Made by a program: the position numbers and the translations under genes. 64,000 nt of DNA from Thermoguttaceae bacterium. Lineage in GTDB: Bacteria > Planctomycetota > Planctomycetia > Pirellulales > Thermoguttaceae. Every line of letters starts with the position of its first letter. Position 1 is the stretch's first letter. Positions 43,389-51,278 of the stretch are shown here, in pieces. The notes under the pieces are model-generated. The model worked only from the letters and a program-made list of their open reading frames with translations. It did not search any database and was not told the origin of the DNA. Location of the stretch: contig JAGBDN010000020.1 of assembly GCA_017937485.1 (NCBI GenBank), forward strand, positions 58,140 through 122,139. Direction: 5' to 3'.

Positions 43389-43761
43389 AAAGCGCGACCT
43401 TGAAAATAGACGGGATGCGGCGTCGGGGAAAAACGCGTTGTCGACGAAATTTTCGAAGACGCGATAATTTAGGTTGAGTTTTGCAACGGCGCCGTTTGCG
43501 CGGAAATTTTTTTCGCGTCGCGACGTCGTTTTGAGCGTCGAGCGCTTGAAAACCGGCAAAATCGTCGCGACCGACTTAACTTTTAACCTTGCGCCGTTCG
43601 GAAAAATACGTTAAATTGAGAAATCTTCGAGCGCGGCCCGTCGGCGGTCGATGTTAGCTTTGACGACGGCGCCGGAGAAACGGTCGAGCGATTTGCGGCG
43701 GCGTCGGACGACACGTCAAAAAGCTCGAAATAAGGACGCTCGACAACGAAAGGACGCGACG
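43389..43761. other. Divergent intergenic region
   Basis: About 370 bases between a minus-strand hypothetical gene and a plus-strand lipoprotein gene. It includes an AT-rich site around 43606-43622. Open frames cross it in both directions as upstream extensions but look non-coding. Confidence 0.3.
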
Positions 43762-44112
43762 ATGCGAACGGACTCCGCAAACGCGAAACGGACGGCGAAA
43801 GAGTCGTTTTTGTCAATATTAATATATAAGGGGCGTTTCGCCGTTCTCGCGGCGCTCGCTCTTTGCGGTTTTTCGGGGTGCGCCGCGCTCAACGAAAATC
43901 CGAACAACGACCGCTTTTGGTTCCCGACCCTTCGCGCTCCGTCGGCTGAAGAACGCGCGATGAGAGCGTCGACTTTTCCGGACGGCGGCGACCCTTATAT
44001 GAACGCGAACGTCGGGCCCAAGTCCCTTTCGACGCGTCCGATCGGTTGGGAAGTGCAGCGGTCGTTCCCGTCGCAAGTTTACGACGTGCATCCGGACGTC
44101 GATTACGATTGA
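43762..44112 (+). CDS. Small lipoprotein upstream of the pseudopilin cluster
   Basis: A 116-residue protein. After a polar start there is a hydrophobic stretch (GRFAVLAALALCGFSGCAALNE) with lipobox FSGC, so a lipid anchor at Cys is likely, although the n-region is unusually long (about 28 residues). The mature chain is short and polar, with RAPSAEERAMRASTFPDGG and VQRSFPSQVYDVHPDVDYD. No family recognised. ATG at 43762 follows AAAGGA. It precedes the GspG-like gene by 280 bases, probably in a separate transcript. Confidence 0.65.
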   Translation: MRTDSANAKRTAKESFLSILIYKGRFAVLAALALCGFSGCAALNENPNNDRFWFPTLRAPSAEERAMRASTFPDGGDPYMNANVGPKSLSTRPIGWEVQRSFPSQVYDVHPDVDYD

Positions 44113-44207
44113 CGAAAAACGATTAATTTCGTCTAAAAAAAGCCGTTTCTTCGATAAATTTTGAAATATCTATTAAAACCGCTCTTTTCTTTAAGCGGAA
44201 AAAAGGT

Positions 44208-44213
44208 TATAAT
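44208..44213 (+). promoter_or_regulatory. -10 element upstream of the pseudopilin cluster
   Basis: TATAAT in aggTTATAATCG, preceded by a CCGCT/AAGCGG inverted repeat (44179-44197) that could be an operator or the terminator of the lipoprotein gene. It is 183 bases before the GspG-like ATG. Confidence 0.5.
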
Positions 44214-44395
44214 CGTATCGGCGAGGCGCGTTTGAAACGAGAACGCGCGCCCCGCCGCTTCAAACCTTGCGAAAGAAAACGAATCTCGAAATTCGATTTT
44301 AACGCGTCGCGGATTTTCGACCGTCGACGGTCGCGTAGGGATTGCGCGAAATTTCCCCCAAAAAGAACGAACAGTTAATAAAGGAGACGGCCGTT

Positions 44396-45730
44396 ATGAA
44401 ACGCGTCGCGTCGTTGGATTCTAAGAAATCCGGTTTTACGTTGTTGGAACTTTTGATCGTGTTGGCGATTCTCATCGTCATCATCGGCATCTTGGGCACG
44501 ACCGTCTGGAACTCCTACAAACGCGCCCTCATTCGCGCCGCCGAAGTCAAAATTAAGACGCTCACTCAAGCCGTCGAAGAATTCAAGATGGATCAACACG
44601 AATATCCGACGTTGGTCGAAGGCCTTTATATTCTCGCTAACGTCGACAACCCCGACGCCGCGGCCGCGATGCAACAAATGCAAATGCAGCAGCAAACGAT
44701 GGGGATGACCGGCCAAAATAATATGAACGGCCAAATGAATACCGGTATGATGAACGACCCGATGATGGGCGGTCAAGCGGGTATGATGAACGACCCGATG
44801 ATGGGCGGTCAAGCGGGTATGATGAACGACCCGATGATGGGCGGTAATATGAATATGAACGACCCGTCGATGATGGGAGGTCAAACCGGTATGATGAACG
44901 ACCCGATGATGGGCGGCAATATGAATATGAACGACCCGACGATGGGCGGCAATATGAATATGAACGACCCGATGATGGGCGGCAATATGAATATGAACGA
45001 CCCGTCGATGATGGGCGGTCAAGCGGGTATGATGAACGACCCGATGATGAACGGTCAAGCGGGTATGATGAACGACCCGAATATGATGAACGGCGGTATG
45101 GGGCAAATGAACGGTCAAATGAATATGACCGGAATGCAAACCGGCGCGATGCAACAAAACGCGACCGTCAACCCGATGAAACCGAAACGTAAGATTCCGG
45201 AACCGTACATCAAAGAAACCGACCTCGAAGACCCGTGGAACAACCCGTTCAAATACGAATGGCCGACGACCAAGGGCGACGGTAAAAAACCGGCGATCTG
45301 GTCGACGGGCCCGGACGGCGAAGACAACAACGGCGACGGCGACGATATTATCAACTGGGACGCGACCGATATGTCCGGCCAAATGAACGCCCAACAAAAC
45401 GCGCAAGCGGCCGGCCTCCAAAACGGAATGACGCAACAAAACGGTATGCCGGGAATGAACACCGGTATGCCGGGTATGGACCCGAGTATGACCGGCGGTA
45501 TGCCGGGTATGGACCCGAATATGACCGGCGGTATGCCGGGAATGAACACCGGTATGCCGGGTATGGATCCGAATATGACCGGCGGTATGCAAGGTATGGA
45601 TCCGAATATGACCGGCGGTATGCCGGGAATGAATACCGGTATGCCGGGTATGGACCCGAATATGACCGGCGGTATGCCGGGCGCGGCGGGCGGTATGCCG
45701 CAGGGCGGTCAACAGCAACCGATGTTCTAG
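44396..45730 (+). CDS. GspG-like major pseudopilin with Met/Asn/Gly-rich expansions
   Basis: Type II secretion major pseudopilin type. A type IV prepilin leader with KSG/FTLLELLIVLAI (cleavage before F) is followed by the GspG core: ALIRAAEVKIKTLTQAVEEFKMDQHEYPTLVEGL, and later DPWNNPFKYEWPTTKGDGK and a calcium-site-like GPDGEDNNGDGDD. The 444 residues are three times the usual 140. One insert (about residues 90-257) is Met/Asn/Gly/Gln-rich with repeats of MMNDPMMGGQAG; a tail (about 331-444) repeats GMPGMDPNMTGG. ATG at 44396 follows AAGGAGA. It heads the pseudopilin group; no GspE or GspF is in the window. Confidence 0.9.
   Translation: MKRVASLDSKKSGFTLLELLIVLAILIVIIGILGTTVWNSYKRALIRAAEVKIKTLTQAVEEFKMDQHEYPTLVEGLYILANVDNPDAAAAMQQMQMQQQTMGMTGQNNMNGQMNTGMMNDPMMGGQAGMMNDPMMGGQAGMMNDPMMGGNMNMNDPSMMGGQTGMMNDPMMGGNMNMNDPTMGGNMNMNDPMMGGNMNMNDPSMMGGQAGMMNDPMMNGQAGMMNDPNMMNGGMGQMNGQMNMTGMQTGAMQQNATVNPMKPKRKIPEPYIKETDLEDPWNNPFKYEWPTTKGDGKKPAIWSTGPDGEDNNGDGDDIINWDATDMSGQMNAQQNAQAAGLQNGMTQQNGMPGMNTGMPGMDPSMTGGMPGMDPNMTGGMPGMNTGMPGMDPNMTGGMQGMDPNMTGGMPGMNTGMPGMDPNMTGGMPGAAGGMPQGGQQQPMF
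44736..45100 (+). repeat. Met-rich tandem repeats in the GspG-like gene
   Basis: Units of about 39-45 bases encode MNDPMMGGQAGM and MNMNDPMMGGN-type peptides, with high identity between copies. A second group at 45450-45690 encodes GMPGMDPNMTGG units. Both arrays may vary in copy number. Confidence 0.88.
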
Positions 45731-45861
45731 TCGCCCAATTTTGCTTCGAGCCGGTTTCGGTCGGCTCGATCGCTTTCTAATTTTTCCCGAAACGTTCGAA
45801 GCCGGTCGTCGGTTTCGGGCGTTTCGGCGGTTTTCGTTAACGTCGGTTTTCGCGGATTTTT

Positions 45862-47562
45862 ATGCGACGCGCTTTCACTTTGCTCGAACTCTTAATCGTC
45901 TTGGCGTTGATTCTGGTAATTTCCGGGATTAGCGTCGCGTCGTTCCAGCGAATGATGGCGCGGTCGCGGTTCAAGGCGGGCGTCGTCGAGATTCAGATCG
46001 ACTTGCACAAAGCGCGCCTCTTGGCGATGAAAACTGGAACGCCGTATATTTTTCGTTACGCGCCCGGTTCCGGCGTGTACGAGATCGCGCCGCTCAACGC
46101 TTTGCAAGAAGCGATTTACCGTCAAAACGAGTCGACCGACTTGACCGACGCGCTCGGCGGCGACGCTCTCGGCGGTTCGTTGACCGAAACCGCGTTCGGA
46201 ACCGACGCGACCGCGTTGACTTCCGAAGTCGGTTTGTACGGCGTCGCGGACGCCGCCGCTCGCCCGATTTACTCCGACGACCTTTTTTCCCCGGCGAACG
46301 TTGCGGCCGATATGGAGGCGCTCGGACTCGCGACCTCGAATCCGTTCGGAACCGGGTTGGGGCTCGACCTCGGCGCCGGTTCGCTCGACCCGACGGCCCT
46401 CGGCGGCGATTTCGCTTCGCTCGACGGTTCGCTCGCGTCGGGCGGTTCGTTTGGCGACCCTAATTTCTCGACGTCCGGCGGCGACCTCGCCGCGTTTGCG
46501 ATCGATCCGCTTACCGGCGCGACAACGTTCGGCGACGCGACGCCTTGGCGCGAACTGAATCCGGAAGAAAAAGCGTTTCTCGAAAACGGAACGACGCTCG
46601 CTTGGCGCGTCGCCCCGGACGGCGCGATCTTCCGCAAAGCCGCGTCCGGCGACGTTATCTTCACCTTTATGCGCATTTCCGCGTCGACGCCGTTGAACTT
46701 AAAAACGCGCCGCTCGACCGGGCTCGACCGGACGGAGGCGGAGTCGACCGACGACGCGCTCGGCGACGGAACGTTCGAGTCGCGCTTGACCGGCTCCCTT
46801 TCCGCGCCCCCCGAATTGTCCGAAGATTCGCCGTTCGCCGTTCCGCGGCTCGACGCCGACGCGTCGACGACCGGCGCGCTCGGCGGAGACCTCGCCGGAC
46901 TCGACCCGACGTTGGCGCTCGACCCGAACGCCGCGCCGACGAGCCCCGCCGCGTCGAACGTTTGGTCGGAGCCGATCGTCTTTTACCCGAACGGTCGCGT
47001 TTCGGCGGCGGTTTTCGGAATCGCTTGCGTCGGCGACGTCCCTTATTATTCCGAGATTGCGATTCGCGGAATGACCGGCGTCGCGCGGATTTCGTCGATC
47101 TCGACCTTGCCGCCGGAAGCCGATCCCGCCGCGTCCGCGTTGACGCAAGAGCAACTTTTCCGACTTGCGAATCCGTTCGCCGACGCCGCCCTCAACCCGG
47201 ACGGAACCCCGATCGTCGACGACGGAACCGGCGTTTTGACCGGCGGCGCGCTCGACGACGCGGCGGGAACGCCGGTCGACGAGCTTTGGAATCCCGGCGC
47301 CGAAGCGGGAGGCGAAGCGACGAGCGGGCTCGACGTCGGACTCGATTCGCTTTCGTCGGAAGCCGACGCCGCGACCGGAACCGAACGGCGTTCCGGGTAT
47401 CGCTTCGACGTTCCGACGCCCGACGCGACCGCGTTTCCGGAAACGACGTCGCCGTCGTCGCCGCTCGATTCCCTCGCGCCGCCGCAAAATTTGCCGACGA
47501 CGACGACGGGAAACGCCGCCGACGAAGAAAACGCCTTCCCGACGAACGCCGGAGGGTTTTGA
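45862..47562 (+). CDS. GspH/FimT-like pseudopilin, greatly enlarged
   Basis: A 566-residue protein starting with a short prepilin leader (MRRA/FTLLELLIVLALILVI). The first 100 residues fit a minor pseudopilin: the helix ISGISVASFQRMMARSRFKAG, then VVEIQIDLHKARLLAMKTGTPYIFRY. The remainder is Ala/Gly/Asp/Ser/Thr-rich with only islands of order, such as WSEPIVFYPNGRVSAAVFG (a GspH-like strand pair) and YYSEIAIRGMTG, which close the pseudopilin fold. A motif LTGSLSAPP appears, also found in the GspJ-like protein. No good SD was seen. Its stop overlaps the next ATG by one base. Confidence 0.82.
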   Translation: MRRAFTLLELLIVLALILVISGISVASFQRMMARSRFKAGVVEIQIDLHKARLLAMKTGTPYIFRYAPGSGVYEIAPLNALQEAIYRQNESTDLTDALGGDALGGSLTETAFGTDATALTSEVGLYGVADAAARPIYSDDLFSPANVAADMEALGLATSNPFGTGLGLDLGAGSLDPTALGGDFASLDGSLASGGSFGDPNFSTSGGDLAAFAIDPLTGATTFGDATPWRELNPEEKAFLENGTTLAWRVAPDGAIFRKAASGDVIFTFMRISASTPLNLKTRRSTGLDRTEAESTDDALGDGTFESRLTGSLSAPPELSEDSPFAVPRLDADASTTGALGGDLAGLDPTLALDPNAAPTSPAASNVWSEPIVFYPNGRVSAAVFGIACVGDVPYYSEIAIRGMTGVARISSISTLPPEADPAASALTQEQLFRLANPFADAALNPDGTPIVDDGTGVLTGGALDDAAGTPVDELWNPGAEAGGEATSGLDVGLDSLSSEADAATGTERRSGYRFDVPTPDATAFPETTSPSSPLDSLAPPQNLPTTTTGNAADEENAFPTNAGGF

Positions 47563-48374
47563 TGACGCCGCGAAAAATGAACGGTTTAAATAAAACGGGC
47601 GCTTTGCGTCGACGAGGAAATCGGGGCGGTTTTACCCTTCTCGAAATTCTCGTCGCGTTCGCGATTTTGATAATGGGGCTTTCGCTCGTCGCCGCGCTTG
47701 CGACGACGTCGGCGCGTCAAGCGGTTCAAGTCGAAGAGGAAACGGGCGTTCAACTCGCTTGTCAAAACTTAATGAACGCGATTTTGGCCGGCGACGCGAC
47801 CGTTTCGATCGGCGTCGAAGTTCCGCTTCCCGACACGCCGAACTGGGCGGCGCGCGTCGAATTGCTCGACGGGCCGATTTCGAATCTTGTCGCGATTCGA
47901 ATCGTCGCGACGCGTTTTGAAATCATCGAGACGCCGCACCCGACCGACCCGACGCTGACGATTTCGCGGCGTTCTTTTGAAGGCGGGCGGCAATACGTCT
48001 TGAAGGAATGGGCCCGGCGCGCCGACGTTCGAATGCAAACGGTTCGACGCAACCTCGACGGAACGTTTTCGACCGTCGATGGAACCGCGGCGGATATTCA
48101 GGCGACAAACGTCGCGAACGGTTCCGGCGTCGAAGGGAACGTCGCGGGCGGTTTGAGCGGCTTCGACTCCGCGTCGGGCGACGCTTTCGGCGAACTCGAC
48201 GGCGCTTTCGGCGCTTTGGACGCTTTAGAAGGTTCGGGCGGTTTTGGGGGAACGGGAAACGTCGGAGGTTTGGGCGCGCCCGGAACCGGTTCGTTGACGT
48301 CGCCGTTTCCGGAACTCGACGCGGCGACGCAAAATTTAAACGAACCGACGTTCGCGCCGCCGTCGCCGTTTTAA
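47562..48374 (+). CDS. GspI-like minor pseudopilin
   Basis: A 270-residue protein. The start overlaps the previous stop (TGATG) and follows GGAGGG. The leader is basic (GALRRRGNRGG/FTLLEILVAFAILIMGLSLVAAL), cut before F by prepilin peptidase. The following helix and strands fit GspI: ARQAVQVEEETGVQLACQNLMNAIL, then PNWAARVELLDG. The last 80 residues are Gly/Ser/Asp-rich (GGFGGTGNVGGLGAPGTGSL). Length is about twice the usual 125. Confidence 0.82.
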   Translation: MTPRKMNGLNKTGALRRRGNRGGFTLLEILVAFAILIMGLSLVAALATTSARQAVQVEEETGVQLACQNLMNAILAGDATVSIGVEVPLPDTPNWAARVELLDGPISNLVAIRIVATRFEIIETPHPTDPTLTISRRSFEGGRQYVLKEWARRADVRMQTVRRNLDGTFSTVDGTAADIQATNVANGSGVEGNVAGGLSGFDSASGDAFGELDGAFGALDALEGSGGFGGTGNVGGLGAPGTGSLTSPFPELDAATQNLNEPTFAPPSPF

Positions 48375-48571
48375 AGCGGCGCGTTCGACGAGCGAAGAGA
48401 AACCCGATTTCCGCGAGCGTCGAGCGACTTTTTTCCCGCCGCGACTGGTTTTTTTCGCCGTTTTCGTTATATTATTAATATAAGGGGAAACCGCGTCTCC
48501 CCGCAAGCGACGCGTCGGTCGCCCGCCGCGTCGTCGCCGACCGCAAAAGAAATAACGGAACGAAAATCTCA

Positions 48572-51175
48572 ATGACCTCGACGAATCGCCCGACCGCCGC
48601 GCCGCGTCCGCCGTTTTTCCGACGTCCGCGCGCCGGTTTTACTCTTTTAGAAATCTTGCTCGCGTTGGCGTTAATCGCGGTTTTGCTCGCCGGGGTGAGC
48701 GCGATAACGAGTCTTTATTCGCGCAATTACACGACGACGGAACGCCGCGTCAGTCGGGCGCAGTTGGCGCGATCGATTTCTCAAATGTTGAGCGAAGATT
48801 TGGGCGCCGCCGTTCAAGACCCGATTCAAGCGGTCGCGGACGACCCGAATCGCCAGTTCATTCGGCGTTTCGGTCTTCGCGGCGACTCCCGCTCGTTGCA
48901 AATCGACGTCGTTCAGCCGAACCTTTTCGCGACGACCGCGACGCCGGAGGAAAACCGCCGCGTCGCCGAGGGCGGCTCGAAGTCGCCGGAGTCGCGGCAG
49001 GTTCCGGAGTTGAAAACGATTTTTTACGAGTTCGTTCCAATCAACGCGTTGGAGCCGCTCGACGGCGAGGAAAACTCCGAAACCGCCGAACTCGACGCGG
49101 CGTTCGAAACGGAAACCGGCGGAAGCGAGTTGACCGGTTCGCTGTCGACCCCGACCGGCGCGACCGGATTCGACGGAGAGGTTGGCGCCGTCGACGAATA
49201 CGGCGCGTCGCTCGACGGGACGACCGGAACGATCGCCGACGGTATTTTTACTTCCGCCGACGGAACGACGACCTTCCGCCCGTTGACGCGCAAGTTCGGA
49301 TTGTCGCGTCGCGAACTCGATTTTGAAACGCCGATACCGGGCGCGGAGGTCGCGACGGTCGACGACCCGTTCGGCGAATACGAAGCGTCGGCGGAAGAGG
49401 GGCGCGCCGTTTCGACGTTGACCGGCTCTCTTTCCGCGCCGCCGGACGCGTCGCAAACGACGTTGGCCGGAAACGGTTTTATCGACGGAACCGGCGCGCT
49501 CGAAGAAACGGCGACCGACGCGACCGCGACCGAAGAGACCGAAAATCCGTTCGACCGTTTGCCGTTGACCGCGGCGCAGGTCGCGATGGACGCCGACGAC
49601 GGAACGACTTGGGCGCCGGAAGCGCTCGACTGCCGATTTCGTTATTTCGACGGCGAAAATTGGCTCGATTCTTGGGACAGCATCGAAAAAGGCGGGCTCC
49701 CGGTCGCGATCAAAGTCGACTTAAAGCTCGCGCCGCTCGACGACGTCGACCTTTACCGCGCGTCGCCGCTCCTCTTTAATTTGCCGATTCCGCCGGAGCC
49801 GAGCGCGATCGCGAACGCCGGCGCGTCGAACGCCGACGCGACCGACCCGACCGCGCTAACGAGTCAAGTAACCGGTTCGCTGACCGGCGGCCCGCCGACC
49901 GTCGCCGCGTCGAACGGGCCCGGCGTCGACGTTTTCAACTCGTATCGACCGCTCGCCGCGATTCGAATCGCGCAAACGGCGCCGCCGTTGACCGCTTTCG
50001 CCGAAACGACCGGCGCGACCGCAACGAACGCGGGCGCCGCGAACGCGTCGACCGGAACGGAAACGGACGCGGACGGCGAACTCGGTTCAAACGCCTTGTC
50101 GAGCGATTTGGGCGGCGGACTTTCCGGCGGTTTTGCGTCGACCGCGGACGACGCGGCGCTTGGCGCCGATTCCGCGTCGACCGATTTGACCGGCGGACTC
50201 GGCGGAACGTCGTTTGCCGACGCGTTGGCGAACGAACTCGGACTCGGCGCGTCCGCCGCGTCGAATTCGTTCGCGCTGGCGACTTTTAACGATAAAGGGA
50301 TTTGCGTTGATTACGCAAACGACGGAAGTTACGTAACGCTCGAAGGAATGGCGGCGGAACTCGGGCTTTCGCAGCCGCAGGTTTTCGAGTTGGTCGTTTA
50401 TTTGCCGACGACGCCGTCGGGACGCGCTCGAACGGTCGAGCGGCGACGTCCGACGATGGTTCGACAAGGCGCGGTCGCGGTCGGCGGTCGCGGCGGGCCT
50501 CGAACGCCCGGTTTTTCCGGCCCGCGAACGCCGGGAGCGAACCCTTACGCGACCGGAACGGCGCGCGAAGCTCGCCGTCGAACGCCGAATCAACGCGAAT
50601 TTAACGAACGAACGGCGGCGCGTCGCGGCGCGTCGGAGCGAACGGCGGCGACCCGAGGCGCGGAAAATCGGTCGGCGGGAACTCGCGAAGGAGTCGACCG
50701 GACGGCGGCGACGCGAGCGGCGGTCGGTCGCGGCGCGACGCAACGAGCGGCGACGCAACGTCAATTAAGAACGCGTGAAATCGGGCCGCCGTCGAGCGCG
50801 CTCGATTCCGAATTGGCCGCCGCGCTCGACGCGGAAGGGGGCGTTTTCGGCGAACCGGTCGGCGCGACGGAAGAGTTCGCCGGAACCGCGATCGTCGGCG
50901 ACCCGGCGTCGGGCCCCGACCCGAACGGGCTCGGCTCCGCGACCGTCGGCGGTTTGACCGGCGGCGGACTTGGTGGCGGCGACGTCGCGACGACGCTCGC
51001 CCCGACGCAAACGACCCTCTTTTCGGACGCGAGCGCCGGTTTCGCCGACCCGAACGCCGCGTTGTCGCCCGGTTTAATCGAAACCCCGACCGGAGCGCAA
51101 ACGACCGTCGCGCCGACCGCGCCCGCGCCGTCCGCTCCGCGTCGAACGCAGCAAACTTGGATTCGCGGTCGTTAA
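48572..51175 (+). CDS. GspJ-like minor pseudopilin, giant low-complexity version
   Basis: An 867-residue protein against about 200 in known GspJ. The leader RAG/FTLLEILLALALIAVLLAG and helix RRVSRAQLARSISQMLSEDL are GspJ-like, as are later islands WAPEALDCRFRYFDGENWLDSWDS and GLPVAIKVDLKL, a classic GspJ strand region. The rest is disordered: Ala/Thr/Gly/Asp stretches, copies of TGSLSAPP-type linkers, and an Arg/Ala/Thr block (about 660-730) with repeats such as RTAATRGAENR. 197 bases separate it from the GspI-like gene. Confidence 0.8.
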   Translation: MTSTNRPTAAPRPPFFRRPRAGFTLLEILLALALIAVLLAGVSAITSLYSRNYTTTERRVSRAQLARSISQMLSEDLGAAVQDPIQAVADDPNRQFIRRFGLRGDSRSLQIDVVQPNLFATTATPEENRRVAEGGSKSPESRQVPELKTIFYEFVPINALEPLDGEENSETAELDAAFETETGGSELTGSLSTPTGATGFDGEVGAVDEYGASLDGTTGTIADGIFTSADGTTTFRPLTRKFGLSRRELDFETPIPGAEVATVDDPFGEYEASAEEGRAVSTLTGSLSAPPDASQTTLAGNGFIDGTGALEETATDATATEETENPFDRLPLTAAQVAMDADDGTTWAPEALDCRFRYFDGENWLDSWDSIEKGGLPVAIKVDLKLAPLDDVDLYRASPLLFNLPIPPEPSAIANAGASNADATDPTALTSQVTGSLTGGPPTVAASNGPGVDVFNSYRPLAAIRIAQTAPPLTAFAETTGATATNAGAANASTGTETDADGELGSNALSSDLGGGLSGGFASTADDAALGADSASTDLTGGLGGTSFADALANELGLGASAASNSFALATFNDKGICVDYANDGSYVTLEGMAAELGLSQPQVFELVVYLPTTPSGRARTVERRRPTMVRQGAVAVGGRGGPRTPGFSGPRTPGANPYATGTAREARRRTPNQREFNERTAARRGASERTAATRGAENRSAGTREGVDRTAATRAAVGRGATQRAATQRQLRTREIGPPSSALDSELAAALDAEGGVFGEPVGATEEFAGTAIVGDPASGPDPNGLGSATVGGLTGGGLGGGDVATTLAPTQTTLFSDASAGFADPNAALSPGLIETPTGAQTTVAPTAPAPSAPRRTQQTWIRGR

Positions 51176-51243
51176 AATTTAAAATAGGCGATTTAGGCGA
51201 ATTGCTAAAATGCGTTTTCGCAAGTAAACAAGTTGGAAAACGT

Positions 51244-51249
51244 TAAAAT
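51244..51249 (+). promoter_or_regulatory. -10-like element before the polytopic membrane protein gene
   Basis: TAAAAT in cgTTAAAATAGCGAG, 30 bases before the ATG at 51279, followed by AAAAGGAGAAGG. The same string GTTAAAATAGCG is at 55287-55298. Confidence 0.45.
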
Positions 51250-51278
51250 AGCGAGATTAAGCAAAAAGGAGAAGGACG

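Noticed and set aside
44375..45718. A His-rich 447-codon minus-strand frame
   Set aside because: It mirrors the Met-rich repeats of the GspG-like gene (ATG read backwards gives CAT, His) and has no start site.
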